Positions 45,602 through 54,500 of a stretch of 64,000 bases of DNA are shown here, piece after piece. The position numbers and the translations under genes are program-made. This DNA comes from Verrucomicrobiia bacterium (GTDB lineage Bacteria; Verrucomicrobiota; Verrucomicrobiia; Verrucomicrobiales; DEV007). Each line of letters opens with the position of its first letter. The first letter of the stretch is position 1. The DNA lies in contig JAGRPB010000007.1 in assembly GCA_020439945.1 (NCBI GenBank), positions 1-64,000 of the forward strand, in the 5' to 3' direction. The notes beneath the pieces were generated by a model. That model was not told the origin of the DNA, ran no database searches, and worked only from the letters and a program-made list of their open reading frames with translations.

Positions 45602-45857
45602 GGTTTAAATCCTCCGCCGTATCATCACGAATGAGGAATGTTTGCCACTGGCGTGTTCTGCATGCAACTCTTGGCCGTTTTCGGAACGACGAAGGTCATC
45701 TCCGTGGCTCGTAAGAATGACGGTATGAAACGCGAAAGTCCCGCTCACCGGCTTATTTATGGATGTAATCAGAAGCAGTCCGTTGATCTTCGGTATTGTC
45801 AGCTTCCTGTTTCTCAACGCTGCATTGACCGATAAACGGGGGAGCTGACGGTTTCCA

Positions 45858-48380
45858 CTATTCCACCCCCAGCTTCACTTTCACGTCGTCGACCTTCAGA
45901 CCTCCAACGGGGAGGTCGAAGCCAAGGTTGTCGCCGTTGGGCTGGAAACCACCGCCGTCGACATCGACGAAGATGGGGTTGTTGTAGGCGATGGGCTGGA
46001 TCGCCGATTGGCTGCTGGTGCCGAAGCCGGTTTCGAGGGTATGGTTTTCGCCGACGGCGACAACGATCAGGTGGGCGTCCTCACTGAGATTGAGCTTCAG
46101 CGTCTGGTCGAATTTCACCACGTCGTCACCGAACATCTCGGGGTTTTTCTCGCGAGTGTAGTTGTAGTCCGGAACCTGGCGGCCGTTCACCAGCACCTGG
46201 ACGCGGTCGATGTCGATCCAGTCGGTGCATTGCACTTTCACTTTCAACTCGAGTTCGCCGCTGGTCCGGTCGTGGCCCCCGGCGATGATCCCGGCGCCGG
46301 TTTCGACCTCGAGGAAAGGGCCGGTGGAAAGGATCATGCGACCGGCTTTCGAATTCCGGCTCAGTTCGCGCCAATCGATCAGCGCGGGATCGTCGGTCGA
46401 GCTTTTCACATAGGTTCGCCAACCGCCGACGCCGTTGCCGTAAACGTGGTGGGCGTCGTTCACCGCGATGCCCCACGGCATGTGGCCCTGGTTGAGGAGT
46501 TGCAGCCAGATGAACTCGCGAAAAACGGAAACCTGGTGGCCCACGCCGGTGCGGGCGGGGACGATCTCGTAGGGAGCGCCGGCAAGGATGTGGCTGGGGC
46601 TGTAGTTCTGCGATTCGAGTGCGTCGATCAGGCCACCGAAAAAGGCGAAGCCGCCATCGGCGTGACCGTCGCCATTGCGGTCGATGAAATCCTCGACCAT
46701 GTCGGGGTGATTGACGTGGACCCAGCGATCGGGTTCCGCTTTCTGCCAGTCGCGCAGCGTGATGGCGTTGAGTCTCGGATCCTTCTTCCAGACGGGCGCG
46801 CCGCCGTCCTGGAGCTTGGGATTCGGCTCGAAGGGGAAGCTGTTGAAGTGGGCGCCGCGACCGGTCAGTTCCATGCCGGGGATGGTGTTCAGGAAAGCGG
46901 AGAGCCCGAGCCGGTCGATGTGCGGACGCCAGTCATAGAGACGGTTGTGCTCGGTGGTGGGGGCGAATTCGATCTGCTCGGCGGCGAGGTTGATGAGCCG
47001 GTCGTCGGTACCGCAGGTGTTGTCGCCGCTCGGGGTGGAGTGATCGTGGTAATCGGCCGAGATCCAACCATTGCTGTCGATGAGGCGTTCCAGCTTCGCG
47101 GTGATTTCATGGGTCTGACCGGGCTGAAGGTCGACCGTTTCCCGGTGATGACTGTGCTCGGGACCATGAGTCACGACGACATCGTATTTTCCCGGTGGGA
47201 GCGGCACCGTAAAGTTGCCCTTCTCCGAGTGATACTGGTCGACACAGCCATGCGCGCGATCGGTGGGGCCGAGATTGAGTTTCGGCGTATCGCCAACGGC
47301 GAGAAACTGGGCCTTGCAGGGAATGCTGGTGCCATTTTCGTCCGTGACATTGAAGGCAATGCCCGCCGCTTTCGACAGCGCGTAGGAACGCCCCACGGTG
47401 ACGCCTTCGCCGGCCTCGATTTCGTCTTCGATCCAATCTCGACCGATGTCTTCGATCGAGATCAGCGTCTTTCCGGGAGGCAGCGGCATGCTGGCCACGC
47501 CCGCTTCGTCGGGGTAGGCGGCGATAGCGTCCTTTTCCGTGAAATGAACGACGACGCGGCCCGTGGTGACCGGGTTGCCGCTCTCATCCGTCAAGGTGGC
47601 GGAAAGCATGGAGATCTTGTCGCCTCGCCGCTCGGCCACGACCCCGAGTGCCTCGGCCGGTGAAGTTCCGACCGCGAGAAAGCGCGCCACCGTGATCGAA
47701 TCACCGGGTTCCAGCTTTGCTTCGGCTGACTCGGGAAGCGTGGCATCGGCTTCTTCCAGCCAGGCAAAGGCGTATCCGCATTTGTCGGCCGGATCGATCG
47801 CGTCTGCCCAGTTGATCTTTTCGATCTGGCCCTTGCTGCGCATTTGGGTCCAACCGTCGCCGAGAGGAATGCTGGCCGCTCCTTCGCCGCGATTGGTGAA
47901 AGTGCTGACGATGAGAACGCCCTGCCAGCCGTCCTCGAGCCGATACTGATGCCGTTTCTCAATGCCACCGGATTTCGCCGCCGACACGAAGGTTTCCACC
48001 ATTGCGGCACCATCGTCCGAACCGTCCGAGACGATACGAACGAAGTTCACCGGCCCCCGCTGATTACTGGGCGTGAAAATGGTGATCTGGTCGTTCTCCG
48101 CACCTTTCAGGGTCAGGTCGTAGAGACAACCCGGTGTCTCGTTCCCCTCCCCGTAGAAGGCGCTCATGTTGGGTCGACGGAGTGGCAGGGCGCCCGAAAT
48201 GACCGCTTCGACGAGATCGTTTTTCAGCACGAAATCGCCGACGATGGAGTCCGCTTCCTTGCCTCCGGGACGTTGGGAGAAGTTGCTGTCTCCGAGTTCG
48301 AAGGCTTCCGCGCCCTGGCTTTGGGCGGAGAAAGTGAACGGGAGAAGCGCGGACAGGAAGGCGGCGAGGAGCGTTTTCAT
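45858..48380 (-). CDS. CehA/McbA-family secreted metallohydrolase (PHP fold)
   Basis: This 840-residue protein has a signal peptide (MKTLLAAFLSALLPFTFSAQSQGA). The C-terminal half carries a PHP-type polymerase-and-histidinol-phosphatase domain (about 485-750), with metal motifs SADYHDHSTPSGDNTCGTDD, TTEHNRLYDW and WVHVNHPDM. The N-terminal half has Ig-like repeats with GRVVVHF- and PLPPGKTLISIED-type blades. CehA-like enzymes act as phosphodiesterases or carbamate hydrolases; this substrate is unknown. ATG 48380 is used; the frame before it (to 48548) is not a plausible N-terminus. Its 3' end is duplicated at 41412-41512. Confidence 0.85.
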   Translation of the reverse strand: MKTLLAAFLSALLPFTFSAQSQGAEAFELGDSNFSQRPGGKEADSIVGDFVLKNDLVEAVISGALPLRRPNMSAFYGEGNETPGCLYDLTLKGAENDQITIFTPSNQRGPVNFVRIVSDGSDDGAAMVETFVSAAKSGGIEKRHQYRLEDGWQGVLIVSTFTNRGEGAASIPLGDGWTQMRSKGQIEKINWADAIDPADKCGYAFAWLEEADATLPESAEAKLEPGDSITVARFLAVGTSPAEALGVVAERRGDKISMLSATLTDESGNPVTTGRVVVHFTEKDAIAAYPDEAGVASMPLPPGKTLISIEDIGRDWIEDEIEAGEGVTVGRSYALSKAAGIAFNVTDENGTSIPCKAQFLAVGDTPKLNLGPTDRAHGCVDQYHSEKGNFTVPLPPGKYDVVVTHGPEHSHHRETVDLQPGQTHEITAKLERLIDSNGWISADYHDHSTPSGDNTCGTDDRLINLAAEQIEFAPTTEHNRLYDWRPHIDRLGLSAFLNTIPGMELTGRGAHFNSFPFEPNPKLQDGGAPVWKKDPRLNAITLRDWQKAEPDRWVHVNHPDMVEDFIDRNGDGHADGGFAFFGGLIDALESQNYSPSHILAGAPYEIVPARTGVGHQVSVFREFIWLQLLNQGHMPWGIAVNDAHHVYGNGVGGWRTYVKSSTDDPALIDWRELSRNSKAGRMILSTGPFLEVETGAGIIAGGHDRTSGELELKVKVQCTDWIDIDRVQVLVNGRQVPDYNYTREKNPEMFGDDVVKFDQTLKLNLSEDAHLIVVAVGENHTLETGFGTSSQSAIQPIAYNNPIFVDVDGGGFQPNGDNLGFDLPVGGLKVDDVKVKLGVE

Positions 48381-48519
48381 GGCAGAGGTGGTCAGGATCA
48401 TCACCGTAGGGGCCGTGCTCGGACAAGCACGCGATCCCGGAGCGGGGTGACGAAATATTTTCGAAAAGATCAACTTGGGGCTTGGCGGGCCATTTGCTAC
48501 CCGGCATACTCGCCGCGTT

Positions 48520-49452
48520 ATGATTCCGTCCAATTTCTCTTCCCGCATCGCTCCGCTGTTTCTGTCAGCCTTCGCATGGTTGGCCTTCTCGTCGACTCAG
48601 GTGAGTCACGCCCAGGATGCGCCACCCGCGGGCGAGGAGCAGATGACGCCCGAGCAGTTGCAGAAGGCGTTCATGGATCATGTGGAGGCATTCGGCTGGC
48701 AGCGGGAGGGGGTCGGAGATCTGAAAGGAGAGGCTGAGATCGAGGTGCCGACCGGTTTTCGTTTCACCGGGCCCGATGGCGCCCGGCAGTTGATGGAATT
48801 CTACGGCAATCCGCCCTCCGATCGCGAGTTCGGTCTCATCGCTCCCGAGAATCTCGAGTGGTGCGTGCTCTTCGAGTTCGACAAGAGCGGTTATGTGAAA
48901 GATGACGAAAAGGATTCCATCGATGCCGACAAGTTGCTCCAAGGCATGCGGGACAATCAGAACGCAGCGAACGAATACCGTCGCCAGCAGGGACTCGACG
49001 AGTTGACGATCACCGGATGGGCGCGCGAGCCCTATTACAACGAGGAGACCAACAACCTGGAATGGGCGTTGAATCTCCAGAGCAGCGAGGGCGGTCAGAC
49101 CGTCAACTACAACACCCGCCTGCTGGGTCGTTATGGCGTGATGGAATCTGTCCTCATCTGCGATCCGAGCGCCTTGGCGACCGTGCTGCCGACCTACCAG
49201 GATCTCATCGCTGGCTACCACTACAAGGACGGGCACCTCTACTCGGAGTATAAGAAAGGCGACAAGATTGCGAAATACGGGCTCACCGCGCTGATCGTCG
49301 GCGGGGGTGCGGCGGTGGCCGCAAAAACCGGACTCTTCGCCGCCCTCTTCAAGATCATCGCGAAAGGCGGTAAGGCGGTGATCGTCGGCATTGTCGCGCT
49401 TTTCGGGGGCATCGTTTCCGCCTTCAAACGGCTCTTCGGCCGCAGCGAGTGA
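48520..49452 (+). CDS. DUF2167-domain protein
   Basis: This 310-residue protein has a signal peptide (ALFLSAFAWLAFSSTQVSHA-type, about 9-31) and a DUF2167 domain with GLIAPENLEWCVLFEFDKSGYVKDDEKDSIDADKLLQGM and LDELTITGWAREPYYNEETNNLEWALNL. A C-terminal pair of Gly/Ala-rich helices (ALIVGGGAAVAAKTGLFAALF and AVIVGIVALFGGIVSAF) may be a membrane anchor. Related proteins are widespread in Proteobacteria, function unknown. It is divergent from the CehA-like gene, with 139 bases between them. Confidence 0.88.
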   Translation: MIPSNFSSRIAPLFLSAFAWLAFSSTQVSHAQDAPPAGEEQMTPEQLQKAFMDHVEAFGWQREGVGDLKGEAEIEVPTGFRFTGPDGARQLMEFYGNPPSDREFGLIAPENLEWCVLFEFDKSGYVKDDEKDSIDADKLLQGMRDNQNAANEYRRQQGLDELTITGWAREPYYNEETNNLEWALNLQSSEGGQTVNYNTRLLGRYGVMESVLICDPSALATVLPTYQDLIAGYHYKDGHLYSEYKKGDKIAKYGLTALIVGGGAAVAAKTGLFAALFKIIAKGGKAVIVGIVALFGGIVSAFKRLFGRSE

Positions 49453-49498
49453 AGGTGCTGGCGCCCTTGCTCCGCTCTCTGGATCTCACTGTACGGCC

Positions 49499-50635
49499 AT
49501 GACTGACGGCGAAGCGTTTTTGCTCGTCTTCGTTCTCATCTACCTGAGCGACTGCCTCGTCTGGCTGACGCCATCCGGTTATGGGTTGATCCGATTCTGG
49601 AAGCGAGGCTATTTCGTCAGGAGAGCCCGGGTCAGCTTTGAGGCGTTGGGCAAAGGCTTCGCGGTGATCAATCCGTTGCCACCGTTTGGCACCGTCTTCA
49701 TCGGGGAAGCCTGGCCGATTTCCCTGTCCGGCGAGGGGATTGCGCCGTTTTCCCGGGAGAATCCGAATCCCGGCCCGCTGCTGGGAGGAATTCGCGGAGC
49801 CGGTTTTGTCGCTTGGAATGAGGTGGAGAAAGTGGTTTCGCAGGACGGCTATCTGCTCGTCAACGGAAAGCGATTCGCGAGATGTGCCAGCCGGGCCGGA
49901 GCCGTCGTCATGGCCGCCCGTCTCAGGAAGATCCGGCAACTCGAATCGTTCGAAGATCGGGAAGCGGCGATCGAGCGATGGCTGCGCGAACGTTTCAGCG
50001 AGAACCATGTTCGGCGTCGCGTTGCCTTGTTTCGGCGGATCGTTTCTCCGATGCGTCTCAGCGTCAGTCTTCTGTTCGGTATCGTCTTCCTTTTGGTGCC
50101 CTATGCCTATTGGCGGTATCACGATGAACTCCGCTTCTACCTTGTGCTGCTGGCCAGTTGGGTGTTGATGCTTCAGATCGCGATTGAGTACTTCCGCCTG
50201 CATCGGCGTTTCTATCCGAGACTTTCCGGGGAACGCTGGCAACACCTCATCCTGGCGATCGTGTTTCCGCATTATGCGATCCGCAGCATCGACGCGCTCT
50301 CGAAAGGATTTCTCGCCGATTCGCATCCGCTGGCCATGGCTCGGGCGATCGCCTTGCCCGAGGAAAAAGCACGACTCGAAAGCGCGGTCCGGCGCGATGC
50401 CCGGCAACCGATTCCGCTTTCGAAAGAGCACGAAAAATCGGCGACGGTGGCCGAGGAGTTTCGGCTCAGATTTTTTCTGCCGGCGCTCGAAACGGGCGGG
50501 GAATCGAATCCCGAAGTGGATGGGGATGAGGCGGAAACGCACGGAGTCGCAATTTGTCCGCGGTGCCGGGTCAGTTACGATTCGATCGGGATCCCTTGCG
50601 AGGATTGTGGAGGCCTCCTGACGATCGAGGCCTGA
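49499..50635 (+). CDS. membrane protein with C-terminal zinc ribbon, unknown function
   Basis: From ATG 49499 the protein has 378 residues. It has one N-terminal helix (AFLLVFVLIYLSDCLVWL), a soluble domain (about 40-180), two adjacent central helices (LLFGIVFLLVPYAYW and LVLLASWVLMLQIAIEYF), and a C-terminal tail ending in a CxxC-x(11)-CxxC ribbon (ICPRCRVSYDSIGIPCEDCGG). It follows the DUF2167 gene 46 bases away in the same direction and is probably part of its operon. No family name is recognised. Confidence 0.78.
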   Translation: MTDGEAFLLVFVLIYLSDCLVWLTPSGYGLIRFWKRGYFVRRARVSFEALGKGFAVINPLPPFGTVFIGEAWPISLSGEGIAPFSRENPNPGPLLGGIRGAGFVAWNEVEKVVSQDGYLLVNGKRFARCASRAGAVVMAARLRKIRQLESFEDREAAIERWLRERFSENHVRRRVALFRRIVSPMRLSVSLLFGIVFLLVPYAYWRYHDELRFYLVLLASWVLMLQIAIEYFRLHRRFYPRLSGERWQHLILAIVFPHYAIRSIDALSKGFLADSHPLAMARAIALPEEKARLESAVRRDARQPIPLSKEHEKSATVAEEFRLRFFLPALETGGESNPEVDGDEAETHGVAICPRCRVSYDSIGIPCEDCGGLLTIEA

Positions 50636-50755
50636 CCAAGTCGAAAGGCCAGGCCGGCCGCGAAGAAAGGTGAGGGAAATGCGAAGGTCGTTCGCACGTT
50701 TAGGCGCCCTCCCGTATCGATGGCATCTTTAAGAAGTATAAAAGTTTTGTATTTC

Positions 50756-50761
50756 TATAAT
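50756..50761 (+). promoter_or_regulatory. possible -10 box (TATAAT) upstream of the outer-membrane protein gene
   Basis: A perfect TATAAT lies 78 bases before the ATG at 50839 in an unusually AT-rich patch (50720-50790) of an otherwise GC-rich region. The corresponding -35 is not convincing, so this is only a candidate promoter for the small barrel protein. Confidence 0.4.
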
Positions 50762-50838
50762 TTCTTGATATTCTGAATGTGGATCGTGGGTTCGAGAAGG
50801 GATCTCCACCATCCCTCAACTCAAAGAAAGACAAGGAA

Positions 50839-51471
50839 ATGAAACAAGCACGCACGCTGAACCTGTTCGCCGCTGGCCTGCTCGCGGTTGGTATCACGCC
50901 CGCCTTTGCCGGCTCGGGCGCCAAGGAAGTTGTCACCGTCACTCCCCCTGTTGAGGAGGAATGCCTCAGTTACGATTTCGTCGATCTGCAGTACGTCTAC
51001 ACCAGCTTCGACAGTCTCGACGACGGTCATGGCGCCGCCATGAATCTGTCAAAAAGTCTCGGCGGAAATGTGTATTTCACCGCATCAGGGGATTGGAGTT
51101 CGTCTTCGCTCGATCGCGCCGACGTGGATCTCTATGGCGCCACCGCCGGTCTCGGCTACGCCATTCCCGTCAGCAAACGGTTCCATTTCAATCTCGAAGC
51201 CGGAGGCATCTACAGCTACCTCGATGGTCCCAGAGGATACGATGACGAGGAATGGGGCGGCTACGTTGGTCCCGGTTTCCGCTGCTGCCTGACCCATGGC
51301 GTCGAGCTGTTCGCCAACGTCTACTACGTCATTTTCGAAGGCGGTGAAGATCTATTCGAAACCAACGTCGGCGTCGTCGCGAACATCACCGACACCATCG
51401 GCGTCAAGGTCGCGGGGCTTCTCAATGAGGACGATCAGTCCGTCATGGCCGGCTTCCGGTTCTACTACTGA
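50839..51471 (+). CDS. small outer-membrane beta-barrel protein
   Basis: This 210-residue protein has a signal peptide (MKQARTLNLFAAGLLAVGITPAFA). Alternating amphipathic strands ending in F/Y (YDFVDLQYVYTSF, GLGYAIPVSKRFHFNLEAGGIYSYL, GVVANITDTIGVKVAGLL) and the C-terminal FRFYY form an eight-strand OmpW/OmpX-like barrel with a C-terminal aromatic sorting signal. There is no other domain. It has its own AT-rich upstream region and ends at a strong terminator. The role may be stress-linked or in membrane packing, but this is not proven. Confidence 0.82.
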   Translation: MKQARTLNLFAAGLLAVGITPAFAGSGAKEVVTVTPPVEEECLSYDFVDLQYVYTSFDSLDDGHGAAMNLSKSLGGNVYFTASGDWSSSSLDRADVDLYGATAGLGYAIPVSKRFHFNLEAGGIYSYLDGPRGYDDEEWGGYVGPGFRCCLTHGVELFANVYYVIFEGGEDLFETNVGVVANITDTIGVKVAGLLNEDDQSVMAGFRFYY

Positions 51472-51489
51472 AATCCTTTCCGTTCCGCG

Positions 51490-51527
51490 AAAAGGCGAAC
51501 GCGGCTTCGGCGGCGTTCGCCTTTTTC
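51490..51527. terminator. bidirectional rho-independent terminator
   Basis: AAAAGGCGAACGC (51490-51502) and GCGTTCGCCTTTTT (51513-51526) form an 11-bp GC-rich stem with A/T tracts on both sides. It terminates the outer-membrane protein gene on the plus strand and the giant ATPase gene on the minus strand. Confidence 0.92.
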
Positions 51528-51531
51528 GTGT

Positions 51532-54500
51532 TCAGGTCTCCGCATTCGTGTCGCCCTGTTCCACCGACGATTCGACGTCCACCGGGAGATTCTCGGTCTT
51601 GCCGCTGATGCGTTTCGTTTTCGCCGATTTCTTCTTCGCGGGCGGCGCTGTCGTTTCCTCTTCTTCGCCCTCGTGCACCGGCACGACCTTGATCTCGACG
51701 TTCACCGGCACGGCGCGGAGTTCGCCGATGATGCGCTCGAGTTTTTCCACGGTGATGTCGGCCAAAGTCGCGGGCTTCATTTGATGCTCGGTGGCTTTGG
51801 AGAGAACGCCCTCGATGCGACCGAGTCCTTCGGAAAAACCAGCCAGCGTGCCGACCACGCGTGACACCGGATCGTTGTCGCCGCGACCGCCCATGAGGAG
51901 GTTGCGGTTGAACTTGCGTTTGATGTCTTCCCAGCGCTCGGTCTCGGCTTCGGTCTGCACGTCTTCGAGCTCGCGGAACTTGAGCAGGTTGGCCTCGGCG
52001 CCCGTGGTCAGAGTCTGGGCCTCGTTTTCATAGTGATCGAAGATGGCTCCCTCGACCTCGTCGTCCGTCATGATCGGTAACACCTTTTCGGCGATGCGAT
52101 TCATGTTCCGATACGAACCCTGGAGCCGGAAGGCGGGCTCGGTCCGGTAATCGTCCTCCATCGCGGCAGAGCGAATGTATTCGAGGTTCACGCGGAGAAT
52201 CGTGTCGCGGACCCGCATCAGCTTCTTCATCACCGAGACGAGTTCCTCGATCTCTTCCATGGCGTAATTGCCCTCGAAATCGACGCCTTCGCGGCTGCCG
52301 GTTTCGGCAATCTTCATGATGGCATAGACGTCCGCCTGGCTGCGGCTGGCGAGCTTGCTGAGAATCGAATTCGAGGTCAGCGAATTCTCGATGTAGCTGG
52401 CCTCGAAGTCGGAGGAGTTGCTGCCGATGATGTCGCCGAGATTGTAGGTGTCGGCGCGGTTGGCGAGCATGTCGGGAATCTGGAATTTGCCACCGCTCTC
52501 GGTGTAGGGGTTCCCGGCCATGACGACGCAGACCTTTTTCCCGCGCAGGTCGTAGGTCTTCGGGCGTCCGTTCCAGACGCCTTCTATCTTTCGCTGGGCG
52601 TCGCAGAGGGAGATGAACTTCTGCAGGAACTCGGGATGCGTGTGCTGGATGTCGTCGACGTAGAGCATCAGGTTGTCGCCCATCTCCAGCGCGAAGTTCA
52701 GCTTCTGGATTTCCTCGCGAGCGCTGGCGTTGGGCGCGTCCTCGGGATCGAGCGATTTCACGTCGTGCCCGATGGCCGGGCCGTTGATCTTCATGAAGGT
52801 CAGCCCGAGCCGATTCGAGACATACTCCATCAGCGTCGTCTTTCCGTAGCCGGGCGGGGAAATCAGGAGCAGAAGGCCCATGCGATCCGTCCGCGTGTCG
52901 GCGCCGGCGGTGCCCATCTGCTTGGCGAGATTGTCTCCGATGAGCGGCAGGTAAACGCGATCGAGCAGCCGGTTGCGGACGAAGGCCGACATCACCTTCG
53001 GCTTGAATTCATTCAGTCGCATGTCTTCGCGCCGCGACTCGATCAGGGAAACCTTCTTTGCTTCGTAGGTTTCGAACCGAGGCAGGGAATCGGTGACGAA
53101 TCGACGGAGACGCTGCGTGAAGTCGAGATAGTCGAGCGCGTAGGCGCCTTTCTCGATCCGCGAGTGGTCACCGAGCAGTCCGGTGAGCGTGGCCGTCGTC
53201 TCGACGTGTTTCACCGCCATCAGCTCGAACTCGTCCCGGACAAGGTGAACGGCCGCTTCGGCCACCGTTTGGAGCGCGACGATCCCTCGTCGCTTCTCTA
53301 GTTGGGGCGACGAAGGATTGCCTCCGGCTGACTCCGCTTCGTTCCGGCTGTCGCGCTCCAAAGAGGGTTCGGTCTCCGATTCAACCCTGTCTGGTGCCTC
53401 CGGCGGGCGAGAGGCCCGCGCTCCCAGTGAGCCTTCGATCCAGTCGCAGGCCACTTCGAACTGCGCCACGGGATCGCCTTCCAGTTCCAGGAGCGTGCCC
53501 ATGAATTTCTTGTCGAGCCGCTTCGAGGTCAGGGTGTGCTGGAACGATTTCAGCAGCTCCGCCGCCGGCGGTGAGATCACCATGTCGGTCTCGTCGATCA
53601 GTTCGAGAAACAGGTATTCGGCAGCGAGTGTCGCGTTGGCCTCGGCGAAGGCCGCCAGAGCCGCGTCGGTTTGGAAAGTCGCGATGCCGCATCGCAGTTC
53701 GTTCACGTATGCCGACTGCATCTCGTCTCCGGCTTCGGGGAAACTCGACCTCATCAAACCGAAGGCGCGGAGTTTTCTCCCCAGGCGAACCAGTTCCGGC
53801 GACTCGCGATCCCAACTCGCGTGGTAGAGCAAGGCGAGCGCGCGCTCGGCGGGCGGGTATTTCAGCAATCCGGCCTCGTGATGCACGGCGGCGAGTTTCG
53901 ACAGGATCGTCGTCGCGTCCTTGTCGTGAACGCCCTTGGTGTAGCCCTCGCGATAGCGCGGGGCCATGAACTGTTGCACGTCCGCGAGCCGCGCCGCATC
54001 GTCCAGCGCCAGCCAATCGGAGAGCGCGCCGTTGCCGCGCGATTCGAGATCACGCAGCCGTTGCCAGGCGAGAAACTCGGCCCGGTAAACGCCGGCGTTT
54101 TCGGAGACGACCTCCTGATCCCACACGTCGCGGGTCTCGAGGAAAGCCTCGTCGCGAATCGGCTCGAAGTAGTTCGTTCCCGCGAGATGCAGGCACATCC
54201 CGTCGTCGCGCGGCACGATCGACAGCTCCAGTTCCTGCTGATTAACGGAAAAGCGGTGATTGCCGAGCTGGATGACGTTTTTGCCATCGACGAAAAGTTC
54301 CTGCCTATCCTTGAGCTGGCGAACCGCGTCCTCGCGCAGGGTCTTGAGCTTCGTCTGGATGTCGTCCGCCTTGACGGTGTCGCCGAGCTCGGTGAGCTGG
54401 GCGATGACGTCGCGGACTTTCTCGACCATGAGATCGCCGGCGAGGTAGCCGTTGATCTCGCTGATGGACTCGAAGGCATCGAGCCGATGCCCGATCGTTG

